Source: an uncultured Oscillibacter sp.
GTDB lineage: Bacteria > Bacillota > Clostridia > Oscillospirales > Oscillospiraceae
Reading direction: 5' to 3'
NCBI GenBank assembly: GCA_900542115.1
Contig: UQMC01000008.1
Location: 1-27,823, forward strand
DNA: 27,823 nucleotides
Made by a program: the position numbers and the translations under genes. Below are positions 7,926 to 16,797 of this stretch, one piece after another (within the stretch, counting starts at the first letter, position 1; every line of letters begins with the position of its first letter). Under the pieces are notes generated by a model. It was not told where the DNA came from. It worked only from the letters and a program-made list of their open reading frames with translations, and did not search any database.

Positions 7926-8612
7926 CTACCCATTGGTCGGCCTATGCCGCGCCCGCTTTCCCAGCGGGCCTCGCGTGGTCATCCGCTGGTCCTGCCGCTC
8001 GCCATAGTGCGCCCCGTCAACGCGTTCCGCCGTGATGGGCGCATAGAGATAGCACCGTGCGCCCCCGGTGACATCCACCTGAAGCTGCTGCGGCTCCGGC
8101 GCTTCCTCTCCGGAGAGCGCGTAGTACAATGCCGACTGGGTCAGGGGATTGAAGCCTTGCTCCGCCAGCCAGTCCAGCATTCCGGCATAGTCCCCGCCAT
8201 AGGCCTCCCCCGGCAGCGGTGACCACACATTTTCGGAAAGCTCCGCGCCCACATAGGCCCGGAGGTACAGAGTCTTTTCCTGCTCCGTCCGCACCTCCAG
8301 CACAGCCGCGTCGCTCTCATTGAGGCGTCCCGCGTCCGCAAGGCTGCCCTGCGACAGAGGGGCCTCTCCGTAGCGCAGCGTATGCAGCTCCTCCGCCGCC
8401 GTATGGCGTAGCCGCGTAAGCTCAGACAGCTCACCGCCGCTGAGCACAGCGCAGAAGCACAGCGCCGCCGGGGCCAGCGTACCCCACTGGGCCGCCAGCA
8501 CACTCAGCGTGCTCCATAACAGCAGCAAGGACAGGAGACTGTCCCATAAAAGGTTCAGTCCCCTGTCGCTGTGCCTGTTCCATAGCTTTTCAGACCCGGT
8601 TGCAGACGGCAT
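7926..8612 (-). pseudogene. Amino-terminal remnant of a transglutaminase-like (TgpA-type) membrane protein
   Basis: About 228 residues. A hydrophobic segment (LLWDSLLSLLLLWSTLSVLAA) and a second, shorter one (TLAPAALCFCAVLSG) are followed by a soluble part with LYLRAYVGAELSENVWSPL and MLDWLAEQGFNP. This pattern resembles the region between the membrane segments and the transglutaminase domain of clostridial TgpA-like proteins. The catalytic Cys-His-Asp domain is absent: the frame turns basic and stops about 130 bases from the T-box promoter. That suggests loss of the 3' part by deletion. The ATG at 8612 is preferred (AGGGAGA seven bases upstream); the ATG at 8618 is the alternative. It lies 21 bases after the repeat-protein gene and was presumably in its operon. 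Family placement is tentative. Confidence 0.55.
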
Positions 8613-8633
8613 CCTCATTCTCCCTTGCTCGTT

Positions 8634-10927
8634 TTAGCAGACAATACGGTAGCTCTCTCCCGGCTTTTGCTCCGCCGGAAGCAGCACCGCCTCACAGCCG
8701 CCGCCCAGCGTAGTACGCACAGGCACAGGCGCAGTCACATCCTCCGCCGCGCTGATGACCGTCACGCCGATCCGGCTGCTCAGAACAGTGGCGTCCTGCG
8801 CGTACCGGCCCGCGGACACGATCAGCAGGCGCGTAATAAAGCCGTTTTCATTGACAATGTAGCGGTAGGTGTAGCTCACCTCGTCAACGATCTCCATCCC
8901 CAGCAGCCGGCGGACACGGTTCTCACTTGCAAGGAGCCGATGCTCCAGCTCCGTCCGGACCTCATCATCCGTGACCTCGCTGAAATCGAAATTGTTGAAA
9001 TGCTCGTCCGTGATCTCATCATAGATCGTATCCCACATCTCCTGATAGGCAGATTTATCGCCCACAGCCGTGTAGCCTGCCATGGGATAACGCCATGCGG
9101 TCATATAATCGTCTTCCGCGCCCTGCGGCACAGTGATGTGCAGGTGCGCCAGCTCCGTTGCATCATCGTTCCAATCATAGGAGTTGAACCGGAACGGGTA
9201 CACCATCTGATAGCCGGGATATACTGTCAGGTTCGGGGGCTGCTTGCAGGTAAAGACAATGTCCTTGAGGTTGGAGCACTGGTTGAGTGTATCGTAATAC
9301 ATACTTCCCGTTCTGTTAAAATAGCCGAAAGTGACCTTTTCCAGCGCGGAGCAGCCCGCAAACACGCCGCGGCTGAGGTCAATGCCCTCTGCCGGGCTGG
9401 TGCCGGGCAGCGTGACCTCCTTGAGTTTTTTGCAGCTTTGGAACACATAGGAGGCATAGCGTACATCCGCGCTGACGGAATAATCCGGTTTCATCCAGTA
9501 GCTCTACAGCTCCACCTGATAGTTCTCGCTCAGCGGCACAAGCCCGGCGGGCTCCAGTACATGACGCCCCACCGTTATGGGATACATGAAGGATACCAGC
9601 TCGCCATTCTCCTTCCAGCCGGGGAACAGCTTGGTGAGCACCTTGTTCTCCTTGCCGAAGATACCCTGCTGATAGGCCATCAGGTTCAAAACGCCAGAAT
9701 AATCTTCAGGGTACTGATTTCCACGATTGAGGATGTCCTCCGGGGCAATAACCGCCCCTCGGACTCCAGCTTCTCTCCCAGCACCACCGTGCGCCCGGTC
9801 AGCAGCGTATAGGACACACCGGGGCGCTCAAAGCCCCAAAACTCGCCCTTTACCGGGGTCCATTCTTCGTCATCCAGTGACAGACGATAGGAAACGCAGA
9901 TAACGATTGTGTCTGCGTCCTCCGGGATATCAACAGGAAATTCCGTAATGATATCGTCGCCCCAGAAATCAAAGGAAATACCGGTGATCTGCACATACCG
10001 GTCCGGGCCGAGGTCCTGCTCGGTCCAAGCGTAGTATTCTCCGGTGACAGTATCGTCCACATACGCCTCCAGCGAGTGGAAGATCATCTCCTGCATCATG
10101 TTTTTCTGCCCCTTGTAGAGCGCGTCCGCGTGAGCCATATTAGCGGAAAATGGCTGCTGGAAAATAACATTATAGTCATGGTCCGACAGCTTATCCTTCG
10201 TCGCATCCGTAAACAAATTCTTGGAGGACCAAGTCCATGACGGCTCAATCGGATCCGTCATGATCGTATCCTTAGAGGCAGAACCAAAGCCCAAGGTCGG
10301 ATCCTGTCCGTTGGAGGGCGCGGGAGAGGGCGTTGTTCCGCCGCCGGTGGTGCCGCCTGCCGTACCGCCGCCGTTCCCGCCTGCGTTAGCGCCGCTGCCG
10401 GAGCCGTTTCCACTGCCGCTCCCATTTCCGCCGCTGCCGGAGCCGCCCTGTCCGCCGTGAATCGTCATTCCGCTGTTTCCGGTATTGCCACCGGGGAGAA
10501 TCACGTCCGCGCTGTTGGTATCGTCCGTCACCTCATATACACCGTCAACCCCAATGGGGCCGCCGTTTGCGCTGTCCGCAGTACCGGCCGCCGCCCCATC
10601 TCCCTGCGCCAGCGCGCCGGTGGGACGGTTCTCCGGGTTAGAGGTATCCTCTCCGTCAAAAAGGTTGTCGGAGGAATTACCCTGCTGGGCCTTGTCCTCC
10701 TCCTTTTCCAGAAAGGAGCTGTCATCCTCCCCGGTCTGATCCGTCTGCTTGCCGGTGCTCTCCTGACTGTCCGGGAAAAGAATCTGGTTGTTCTTCATTT
10801 TCCGGTCCGTCCCGAAGGGGTGGAAGCCGTTTCCGTTCCGATAGCTGATGCCAAGCTGGACCGCGCCTGCCGTAACGGCCAGTGCCACCGGCACCGCAGT
10901 GACGACCTTCATCCGTTTCCAGTTCAT
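8634..10927 (-). pseudogene. BspA-like leucine-rich-repeat surface protein, frameshifted and with an in-frame amber stop
   Basis: The 5' part (10927 to about 9758) encodes an N-terminal membrane anchor or signal (VVTAVPVALAVTAGAVQLG, residues 8-26), an acidic linker, a Gly/Ser/Asn/Thr-rich spacer at about residues 150-210, and a Tyr/Asp-rich domain. Near 9755-9758 the frame is lost. Adding one G to the GGGG run (minus strand) restores SEGAVIAPEDIL and a continuous reading that ends at a TAG (9504-9506) after NYQVEL. Beyond it the same frame continues as SYWMKPDYSVSADVRY into BspA-type (LRR_5) repeats such as FQSCKKLKEVTLPG and FAGCSALEKVTF, stopping at 8634. The ATG overlaps the kinase stop by four bases. 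The frameshift might be a sequencing error in a homopolymer; the amber stop is a separate lesion. The intact protein was probably anchored at the cell surface. Confidence 0.8.
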
Positions 10928-12501
10928 CGTTTAGCAGTCTCCTTTCTGTTTTCAATATCCTGCGCGATCTGCCACAGGGCGTCAAAATCAATAGGCTTTG
11001 TCAGATGTCCGTTCATGCCGTTTTCCCGGGAGAGGCGCTCATCCTCTACACAGGTGTCCGCCGACAGGGCGTAAATGGGAATATCCGCCGCGTCGGGCCG
11101 CGCCAGTCCCCGAATCGTCCGGGCAGCGGTGCGTCCGTCCATCACCGGCATCTGAATATCCATGAGAATCAAATCATAATAGCTGGCGGGCTGCGCCGCA
11201 GTCTCCGCGGGCGCCGCCTCTGCGGCAGCCGCCCCTGCGGGGGCCTCCATCACCGGCAGGGATAAAAACACCGTAAAGTCCGAGCCGCTCTCCGGCAGGC
11301 TTTCCACCACAATCTGCCCGCCCATGAGCTTTACCAGCTGGTCGGAAATGGCCATACCCAGACCCGTACCGCCGAAGCGGCGGGTGGTGCTGGTGTCCTC
11401 CTGCTCAAAGGGGCGGAAAATACGGCTGATGAACTCCGCTTTCATGCCGATGCCGGTATCGTGCACCCGCACCATCAAATCCACCTTACCGTCCCGGAGC
11501 ATCATCTGCCGGAATGTCACAATGATCTCTCCCTGAGAGGTGAATTTCACGGCGTTGGAGAGGAAGTTGATAATGACCTGACTGATCCGCAGCTCATCGC
11601 CGATGACCCAGTCCGCTGTCATCTCCTCAAAATTTGCGGCGTAGTGGATGCCGTTGGCGTCCAGCGTTTTGGCAAACATATCGTACAGCCTGCCGCCCAG
11701 CGCCCGCAGGCTGAAGGGCGCCTGCTCCAGTTCCACCTTTCCGGCCTCGATACGGGACATATCCAGAATGTCATTGATGAGAGAAAGCAGATGCCCGGAA
11801 AGCTCGTTGGCCTTGGTGAGATACTGCATGGCGGGGTGCTCCGGCGTAAGCCGCCTCTCTGCCAGCGTCAGCATACCGGTGATGCCGTTCATGGGCGTTC
11901 ATATCTCGTGGGACATTCGGAACAGGAAGCTGGTCTTGAACTGGCTGGCCTCCTCCGCCTGATGCAGCCACCGTTCATAGGCGGCCACCTTCTCCCGCTC
12001 CGCCGTGACGCGGCGGATGATAAAAAGGTCATATTCGTTGTCCCCGCAGCGGTGGGCCTTCACCCGGACCCACTGCCCATTTGGAAGCTGAAGGTCTGCG
12101 GAAATGTCCTCCCCACCGTCCCAGCTTCAGTATTGCTTTCAGAAGCGGCGGCCCTCCTCCGGGGTCTGGAGCTGCGTCAGTACGGCGGCCAAATCGTTTC
12201 GCAGGGTGTCAACGCCCACGCCCAGCACCGCTGTCAGGTCCCCCGCCGCATAAAGCGGCAGCAAATCGCTCCGGCGCAGCAACAGACACGCCTCGTCCTC
12301 CTGCTCCGCCAGTTCCCGCAGCATCAGCTGCTCCGGCCCGGAGCCGGGGACGGTCACGGGCACCCGCCGCCGGGCGCCGTTTCGCCGCTCTGACAGCGCC
12401 GTTAATAAAATTACCGCCAGCACCAGCTCGCCGCAGCCGATGAGAATCAGATAAAAATGTGCGCCTAAAAATGTCAGCAGCTCCCGCAGCATGGAAATCA
12501 T
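10924..12501 (-). pseudogene. Hybrid sensor histidine kinase with three in-frame TGA stops and a shortened receiver
   Basis: Read through, the frame gives one membrane segment (FYLILIGCGELVLAVILLTAL, about residues 14-34), a PAS-like sensor part, the H-box (FLFRMSHEI), DILDMSRIEAGK, an N-box (NFLSNAVKFT), G boxes (HDTGIG, GGTGLGMAI) and a C-terminal receiver fragment. TGA codons fall at 12139-12141 and 12127-12129 (F*KQY*SW, where tryptophan TGG would fit) and at 11899-11901, replacing the Arg of SHEIRTPMNG right after the catalytic His. The receiver begins at YDLILMDIQMPVMDG; its first strands and the acidic pocket, usually about 45 residues, are gone, while the acceptor Asp remains. GGGAGG precedes the ATG at 12501. 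No frameshift was seen. Neighbouring genes use TGA as a normal stop, so recoding is unlikely. Non-functional as a full kinase. Confidence 0.85.
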
Positions 12502-12623
12502 CCAATGGTCCTCCCGTCATACAGCAGCCGGTTCCCGTCCGGCATAGATACAAAAGGCGGCGTTTTCAAAACGCCTGTCTACAGACACTTCCCGCCCTTT
12601 GTCAAAATTTGACTAATTGATTT

Positions 12624-12652
12624 ATTATAGGCTATTTTCAGCTTCTTTGTAA
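12624..12652 (-). promoter_or_regulatory. Sigma-A promoter of the histidine-kinase operon
   Basis: On the minus strand TTACAA (12647-12652) and a perfect TATAAT (12624-12629) are 17 bases apart, giving a leader of about 115 bases before the kinase ATG. The promoter looks intact although the genes it serves are broken. Confidence 0.75.
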
Positions 12653-12727
12653 TGCAGAACGCAAAATAAAACTTAAAATTCCAAAGAAAATCGGCCGAAA
12701 TTGTCCATTCTCTGCCCCAAGCAGCCG

Positions 12728-12770
12728 AAAAGCACCGGGACCGGAAGCTGTCCGCTTCCGGTCCCGGTGC
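12728..12770 (-). terminator. Strong terminator, probably of the MacAB-like operon
   Basis: A perfect 17-bp GC-rich stem (12732-12748 with 12754-12770) and 5-base loop. In the minus direction TTTT follows (12728-12731), so it fits the end of the adaptor-ATPase-permease transcript after a ~250-base 3' untranslated region. In the plus direction only CGTTT follows. Confidence 0.75.
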
Positions 12771-12796
12771 CGTTTAAGAAATGGAAAAAGAAAAAG

Positions 12797-12985
12797 GTAA
12801 TGAAAAAGAGGGTTATCTGAAACGCCGCTGAGCGGCGGAATGGTTGGTCTGCCGATTTGGGACTCCTCCCGGGCGGGCAGTAAGCCGTTGGGGTTTATTT
12901 GAAAGAATGGCTTTTTCTCTCGAAATCATCAGCCGGGCCGGTAAGCGGCTCTCTCAACTGGTGATGTCTGTATCATAGTCCCCAT
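12797..12985 (+). ncRNA. Candidate structured non-coding RNA
   Basis: No coding frame, yet many local pairings. CGCCGC/GCGGCG closes on TGA near 12823-12837; CTGCC/GGCAG encloses a GGGA/TCCC hairpin and is extended by GGT/GCC around 12842-12886; AAGCC/GGCTT lies near 12882-12914; CATCA-CC pairs with GG-TGATG (about 12927-12966) around a GCCG/CGGC hairpin. Runs between stems such as TTTATTTGAAAGAATGG look like conserved single-stranded elements. The layout and some motifs recall raiA-type RNA as I remember it, but I cannot confirm this. Strand is uncertain: a plus promoter is possible at 12599-12628 (TTGTCA, 18 bases, TATTAT), or it may be the 3' region of the minus-strand transporter transcript. 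Confidence 0.45.
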
Positions 12986-13027
12986 TTCTGAAATGGCCAT
13001 GAAAAATTTGTAAACGGTTCGTAAACG

Positions 13028-14227
13028 TCAATCATACCGCAGAGCGTCGATGGGGTTGAGGTTTGCCGCCTTCCGGGCGGGGAGATAGCCGAATACAATA
13101 CCGATTCCGGCGGAGACGCCGAAGGCGATAGCCACCGCCGCCAGACTGGGGCTGACGGTAATGGGGGTATCCAGCATCAGCGTTGCAATGACCGTGGTGG
13201 CAACGGACGAGAGGGCATAGCCTAAGCCGATACCCAGCAATCCGCCCAGCGCGGAGGTGGTGGCGGCCTCAATGACGAACTGCCGCAGAATGGCTCCCTC
13301 CTTGGCGCCCAGGGCCTTGCGGATGCCGATTTCCCGGGTCCGCTCCGTGACGGACACCAGCATGATGTTCATAATGCCGATACCGCCCACCACAAGGGAG
13401 ATGGCGGCAATGCCCGCCAGAATGTAGATGATCATGTTTACCATGGAGTTCATTTCCTCTACCATCTCCGCCATGGAGATGACGGTATAGGCGTCATCAT
13501 CGGAGAAAATATCGTAGAGCTTATTCTCCAAAAACGTCTTGGCCTCGGAGATAGTGTCCGTGTCCTGCACGGTGATGGTGTAGCTGCCAATCGTGCCGGT
13601 AAAGCTCAGCCGGGCTGCTGTGGAATAGGGCAGGAACACGCAGTCGTCCGTGCCGCCCTCCTCCAGCTCGCTGCCCTTCTGGGCCATCACACCCACCACA
13701 GTAAAGGTGGTGCCGTTGATCTTCAGGGTCTGGCCCACGGCGTTTCCGCCGAAATAGGCCATGTTCAGGTATTGGCCCACGATGCAGACCTTCTTCCGGG
13801 CGTTCATGTCCACGTAATCCAGTCCCCGGCCTTGGGCCACCTCGTAGCCCTTCATATCAAAATAATCCTCGCTGACACCGGTGATAGAGGAGGTGGAAAT
13901 CGTGTCGCTGCCGATTTTCAGCGCGCCCAGCATGGTAACGGTAGGGGAGATTTCCTTGAATAAGTCGGGATTATCCTCCACCAGCGCGTACATCTGCTCC
14001 TCGGACACGCTGCGGGAGGAACCCAGGCCTAAGATCTGCACCGTCAGTGAGTCGGTGCCCATGTCGGCAAAGCTGTCCTCAATGTAGCCCTGCATACCGT
14101 TGCCGAGGCCCACGATGACAATGACCGCGCACACGCCGATGATGATACCCAGCATGGTGAGGAACGTTCGCATCTTGCTGCTGAGGATGTTTTTAATCGC
14201 CATCTGAAAGGTTTCCAGCAGGCTCAT
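13028..14227 (-). CDS. MacB-like ABC transporter permease (FtsX domain)
   Basis: A 399-residue permease. The N-terminal helix (about 21-41, FLTMLGIIIGVCAVIVIVGL) is followed by a MacB-type extracytoplasmic domain (about 45-255) and three C-terminal helices (about 265-290, 320-345, 355-385) of the FtsX fold, ending LNPIDALRYD, a family signature. Motif GIRKALGAKEGAILRQFVIEA marks the coupling region. Unlike Gram-negative MacB, the ATPase is a separate protein, as is usual in Bacillota. The start overlaps the ATPase stop by four bases, so the two are translationally coupled. Expected role: export or membrane extraction of peptides, antibiotics or lipids together with the adaptor; the substrate is unknown. 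Confidence 0.92.
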   Translation of the reverse strand: MSLLETFQMAIKNILSSKMRTFLTMLGIIIGVCAVIVIVGLGNGMQGYIEDSFADMGTDSLTVQILGLGSSRSVSEEQMYALVEDNPDLFKEISPTVTMLGALKIGSDTISTSSITGVSEDYFDMKGYEVAQGRGLDYVDMNARKKVCIVGQYLNMAYFGGNAVGQTLKINGTTFTVVGVMAQKGSELEEGGTDDCVFLPYSTAARLSFTGTIGSYTITVQDTDTISEAKTFLENKLYDIFSDDDAYTVISMAEMVEEMNSMVNMIIYILAGIAAISLVVGGIGIMNIMLVSVTERTREIGIRKALGAKEGAILRQFVIEAATTSALGGLLGIGLGYALSSVATTVIATLMLDTPITVSPSLAAVAIAFGVSAGIGIVFGYLPARKAANLNPIDALRYD

Positions 14228-14961
14228 GCTTCCGCCCCCTCTCCCACAAGCTCCAGGGTCACCACGGCCTTAGGGTCATGGGCGTCCCCGTCATAGATCA
14301 CGTGTCCGTCCTCCAGACGGATGATGCGCTGTGCCTGCACGGCGATGGAGTTATCATGGGTAATGAGCACCACCGTGTTTCCGGCATCGTGGAGCCTTTT
14401 CAGCATTTCCAGCACCTCCCGGCCGGTGTGGGAATCCAATGCGCCGGTAGGCTCATCCGCTAAGATCACCGCCGGGTCCCCCGCCAGCGCCCGGGCGATG
14501 GACACCCGCTGCTGCTGGCCTCCGGAGAGCTGCATGGGCTTGTGCTTCAGCTTATCCCCAAGGCCCACCAGCTCCAGCGCCAGCCGCGCCCGCTCGTGGC
14601 GCTCCGCCTTGGGAACGCCGGCATACATCAGCGGCACCTCTACGTTTTCCTGTAAATTCAGCTTGGGCAGGAGGTTATACTGCTGAAAAATGAAGCCCAG
14701 CATTTTATTGCGAATCTCCGCAAGCTGGTTGCGGTCCATCCGGCCTACGTCCTGCCCGTCCAGCAGATACGCACCACTGGTGGGAACATCCAGACAGCCG
14801 ATGATGTTCATGCAGGTGGACTTACCGCTGCCGGACTGGCCCACGATGGCTACAAATTCTCCCTTTTGGATTTGAAAAGAGATATGGTCCGCCGCCTTGA
14901 CGGTGGTATCGCCCATCTGGTAATACTTGCAGACGGACTGAAATTCAATGAGAGCGCTCAT
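14224..14961 (-). CDS. ABC transporter ATP-binding protein (MacB/LolD type)
   Basis: A 245-residue ATPase of the MacB/LolD/FtsE class. Walker A GQSGSGKST is at 41-49, Q-loop Q93, signature LSGGQQQR at 145-152, Walker B VILADE at 165-170 followed by PTGALD, and the switch histidine H202 in ITHD. It powers the adjacent permease on the cytoplasmic face. The start codon directly follows the stop of the adaptor gene, and its 3' end overlaps the permease gene by four bases. All three genes form one tight operon. Confidence 0.96.
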   Translation of the reverse strand: MSALIEFQSVCKYYQMGDTTVKAADHISFQIQKGEFVAIVGQSGSGKSTCMNIIGCLDVPTSGAYLLDGQDVGRMDRNQLAEIRNKMLGFIFQQYNLLPKLNLQENVEVPLMYAGVPKAERHERARLALELVGLGDKLKHKPMQLSGGQQQRVSIARALAGDPAVILADEPTGALDSHTGREVLEMLKRLHDAGNTVVLITHDNSIAVQAQRIIRLEDGHVIYDGDAHDPKAVVTLELVGEGAEA

Positions 14962-16617
14962 TTAGAAGCCTCCTCCCGGGCCACCGCCGCCGGGGCCACC
15001 GGAGGGCATTCCTCCGCCGCCTCCGGGCATACCGCCTCCCATATCGCCGCCGGGCATACCGCTCATCATCATATCAGAGCCGGAGGATGCTGTCCGCAGA
15101 TAGGCAACGGTGTCCCCCTCCTGTAGACCGGAGGTGATCTCAATATAGCTGTCATCGCTGACGCCGGTGGTCACCTGCACATAGGCGTATCCCTCCGGAG
15201 CCTCCTGCTCCAGAGCATTGGCAGCGCTGGGGGAATCGGAGGTCACAAGGACGGTATCGCCCCGGTTCACCGCAAGGCTGGGAATGGCCAGCACACCGTC
15301 GGCAGAGGACAGCACGATCTCCGCGTCCACGTTCATGCCGGGCCGCAGGCCGTCGGTATCGTCAATGCGGACAGTGACAGGATAAGTTGTCGTACCACCG
15401 GAGGTTGTACCCACCACGGAGACCTTGGTCACCACGCCGGTGAAGGTCTGGCCTTCCTTGGCGTCGGAGGTGACGTTCACCGTCTGGCCCACCTCTACAT
15501 TGTCAATGTCCAGCTCGTCGATATTCAGCGTCATCTCAAGATACGTCAGATCATAGATGATGCAGAGAGTATTGTTGGAATTGCTGCCAGTACCCACGTT
15601 GTCCCCGGCCTTCACCGTCTTTTCCACCACGGTGCCGGTAATGGGGGAGGTCACCATATAATCGTCCAGCCGGTCCTGGGCGCTTTCCAGACTGGCCTTG
15701 GCGTTTTGAAGCTGATTGTCCACGCTGTCGCCGGTGATGGTGCAGATGCGCTGGCCGCTGGAAACGCTGTCGCCGGGCATCAGCGTCAGGCCGCTGACCT
15801 TGCCAGAGGCCGTGGCGGTAATGGTGGAGCCGGTGCCGATCTTCACGGTGGTCTGGCCGTAGCTGGTGTAATTGCCTACCACGGCGCTGGCGGTGCAGTC
15901 CCCGGAGACCAGACCGGGATTCGCAGCCTTTACCCGCACGGTGGTCATTTTCATGCCGGTGCCATTGGCAACAGAACTGCTACCGATCTGGGCCACCGTA
16001 CCGTCAATATACCCGGCGTAGCCGTTGAGGTAAATTTTTGCAGGCTGCCCCACATAGAAGTCCCCGTCCTTGGCGTAGGAGAATTGGAAATCGATGGTCA
16101 GGTCATTGCTGGCGCTGATCCGACACAGCTCTGTACCGGCGGAAACAGCATCGCCGTTGCTGACATACACCTCGCTGACGGTGCCGCTGATGTCCGCCAT
16201 GGGGTACTTGGCCTTCAATGCCTGGGTATAATTGGTCTGGGCCTGTGTTTCCGTGGTGGAGACATCGGAGGAATCGATGGTGTAGAGAAGCTGGTCCTTC
16301 TCCACGATATCGCCCTCCTCAAATGTGTCGCTGAGGACCTCGCCGGATACCAGCGTGGTAACAGTATAGGAATCGGCGGGCTGCAGCGTACCGCTGCCAG
16401 TGAGGGCATTGGTGATGCTCCGCTTTTCCACGCTGGCGGTGGTGTAGGTAGTCTCCGCCTTGGCGGCCTTGGCGCGGGTGCGGCTCAAAAACGCGGTGCC
16501 TCCGCCGATGACCGCTACCGCCAGCACGCACAATACGATCCACCTTCTGCCTTTCTTTCCCGAAAGCAGCTTCTTCAGCTTGCCCTCCGTCTTCTGTGAA
16601 GACATATTCTCTGCCAT
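14962..16617 (-). CDS. MacA-like periplasmic-adaptor (HlyD/RND adaptor family) subunit
   Basis: A 551-residue adaptor with one N-terminal membrane segment (about 26-45, WIVLCVLAVAVIGGGTAFL). The lipoyl-like halves recur: GTLQPADSYTVTTLVSGEV with EEGDIVEKDQLLYTI near 75-115, GTVSEVYVSNGDAVSAGTEL near 145-165, GKVSGLTLMPGDSVSSGQRI near 270-290 and GTVVEKTVKAGDNVG near 325-340. A short helical stretch (LQNAKASLESAQDRLDDY) lies between the last two. The length exceeds typical MacA by well over 100 residues because of the extra barrel. The last ~40 residues are almost only Gly, Met, Pro and Ser. In this single-membrane organism it would sit outside the membrane and hand substrates to or from the permease. 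First gene of its operon; GGAAAGG lies upstream of the ATG. Confidence 0.9.
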   Translation of the reverse strand: MAENMSSQKTEGKLKKLLSGKKGRRWIVLCVLAVAVIGGGTAFLSRTRAKAAKAETTYTTASVEKRSITNALTGSGTLQPADSYTVTTLVSGEVLSDTFEEGDIVEKDQLLYTIDSSDVSTTETQAQTNYTQALKAKYPMADISGTVSEVYVSNGDAVSAGTELCRISASNDLTIDFQFSYAKDGDFYVGQPAKIYLNGYAGYIDGTVAQIGSSSVANGTGMKMTTVRVKAANPGLVSGDCTASAVVGNYTSYGQTTVKIGTGSTITATASGKVSGLTLMPGDSVSSGQRICTITGDSVDNQLQNAKASLESAQDRLDDYMVTSPITGTVVEKTVKAGDNVGTGSNSNNTLCIIYDLTYLEMTLNIDELDIDNVEVGQTVNVTSDAKEGQTFTGVVTKVSVVGTTSGGTTTYPVTVRIDDTDGLRPGMNVDAEIVLSSADGVLAIPSLAVNRGDTVLVTSDSPSAANALEQEAPEGYAYVQVTTGVSDDSYIEITSGLQEGDTVAYLRTASSGSDMMMSGMPGGDMGGGMPGGGGGMPSGGPGGGGPGGGF

Positions 16618-16673
16618 ATTTTTTCATCCTTTCCAGCAGTTTTCAGTTTGCGTATTTCAAGGTAACACCCAAT

Positions 16674-16741
16674 GCTGAACCGACGCTGAAAAAAATACGG
16701 CTTTTTTGAAAACTTTCACGGCAGCTTTCAGCTTTATTTCA
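16674..16741. promoter_or_regulatory. Tandem repeats, likely OmpR-type response regulator sites
   Basis: GCTGAA occurs at 16674 and 16685 (11 bases apart). TTTCA occurs at 16714, 16726 and 16737 (12 and 11 bases apart), the last ending 11 bases before a TATGGT (-10-like, 16753-16758) that has no good -35. Spacing near one helical turn is what OmpR-family dimers use. The repeats lie between the adaptor gene and the response regulator gene and could control both directions. Confidence 0.5.
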
Positions 16742-16797
16742 GGGAAGTGCCGTATGGTAGACTCATCAAATAATCTCACGAAATGAGGTACATAGGT

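Larger units (their letters stand above)
12502..13027. other. Gene-free interval with promoter, hairpins and candidate RNA
   Basis: No coding region is convincing here. It holds a short palindrome (GGCGTTTT/AAAACGCC, 12559-12575) in the kinase leader, the kinase-operon promoter, a strong minus-strand terminator at 12732-12770, a GC-rich structured stretch at about 12797-12985, and a small CCATTT/AAATGG hairpin near 12981-12995. Listed elements have their own entries. Confidence 0.8.

Noticed and set aside
10320..10470. A repeat-rich GC stretch resembling a short tandem repeat locus
   Set aside because: It is the coding sequence of the Gly/Ser/Asn/Thr spacer in the surface protein, with irregular units rather than exact repeats.
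11899..12141. UGA recoding (as Trp or selenocysteine) in the kinase
   Set aside because: Several neighbouring genes end normally in TGA, one internal TGA replaces an Arg, and no hairpin suited to selenocysteine insertion was evident. Pseudogene decay fits better.
11461..12393. A plus-strand open frame of about 310 codons over the broken kinase
   Set aside because: The minus-strand reading gives clear kinase motifs; the plus reading is low-complexity shadow.
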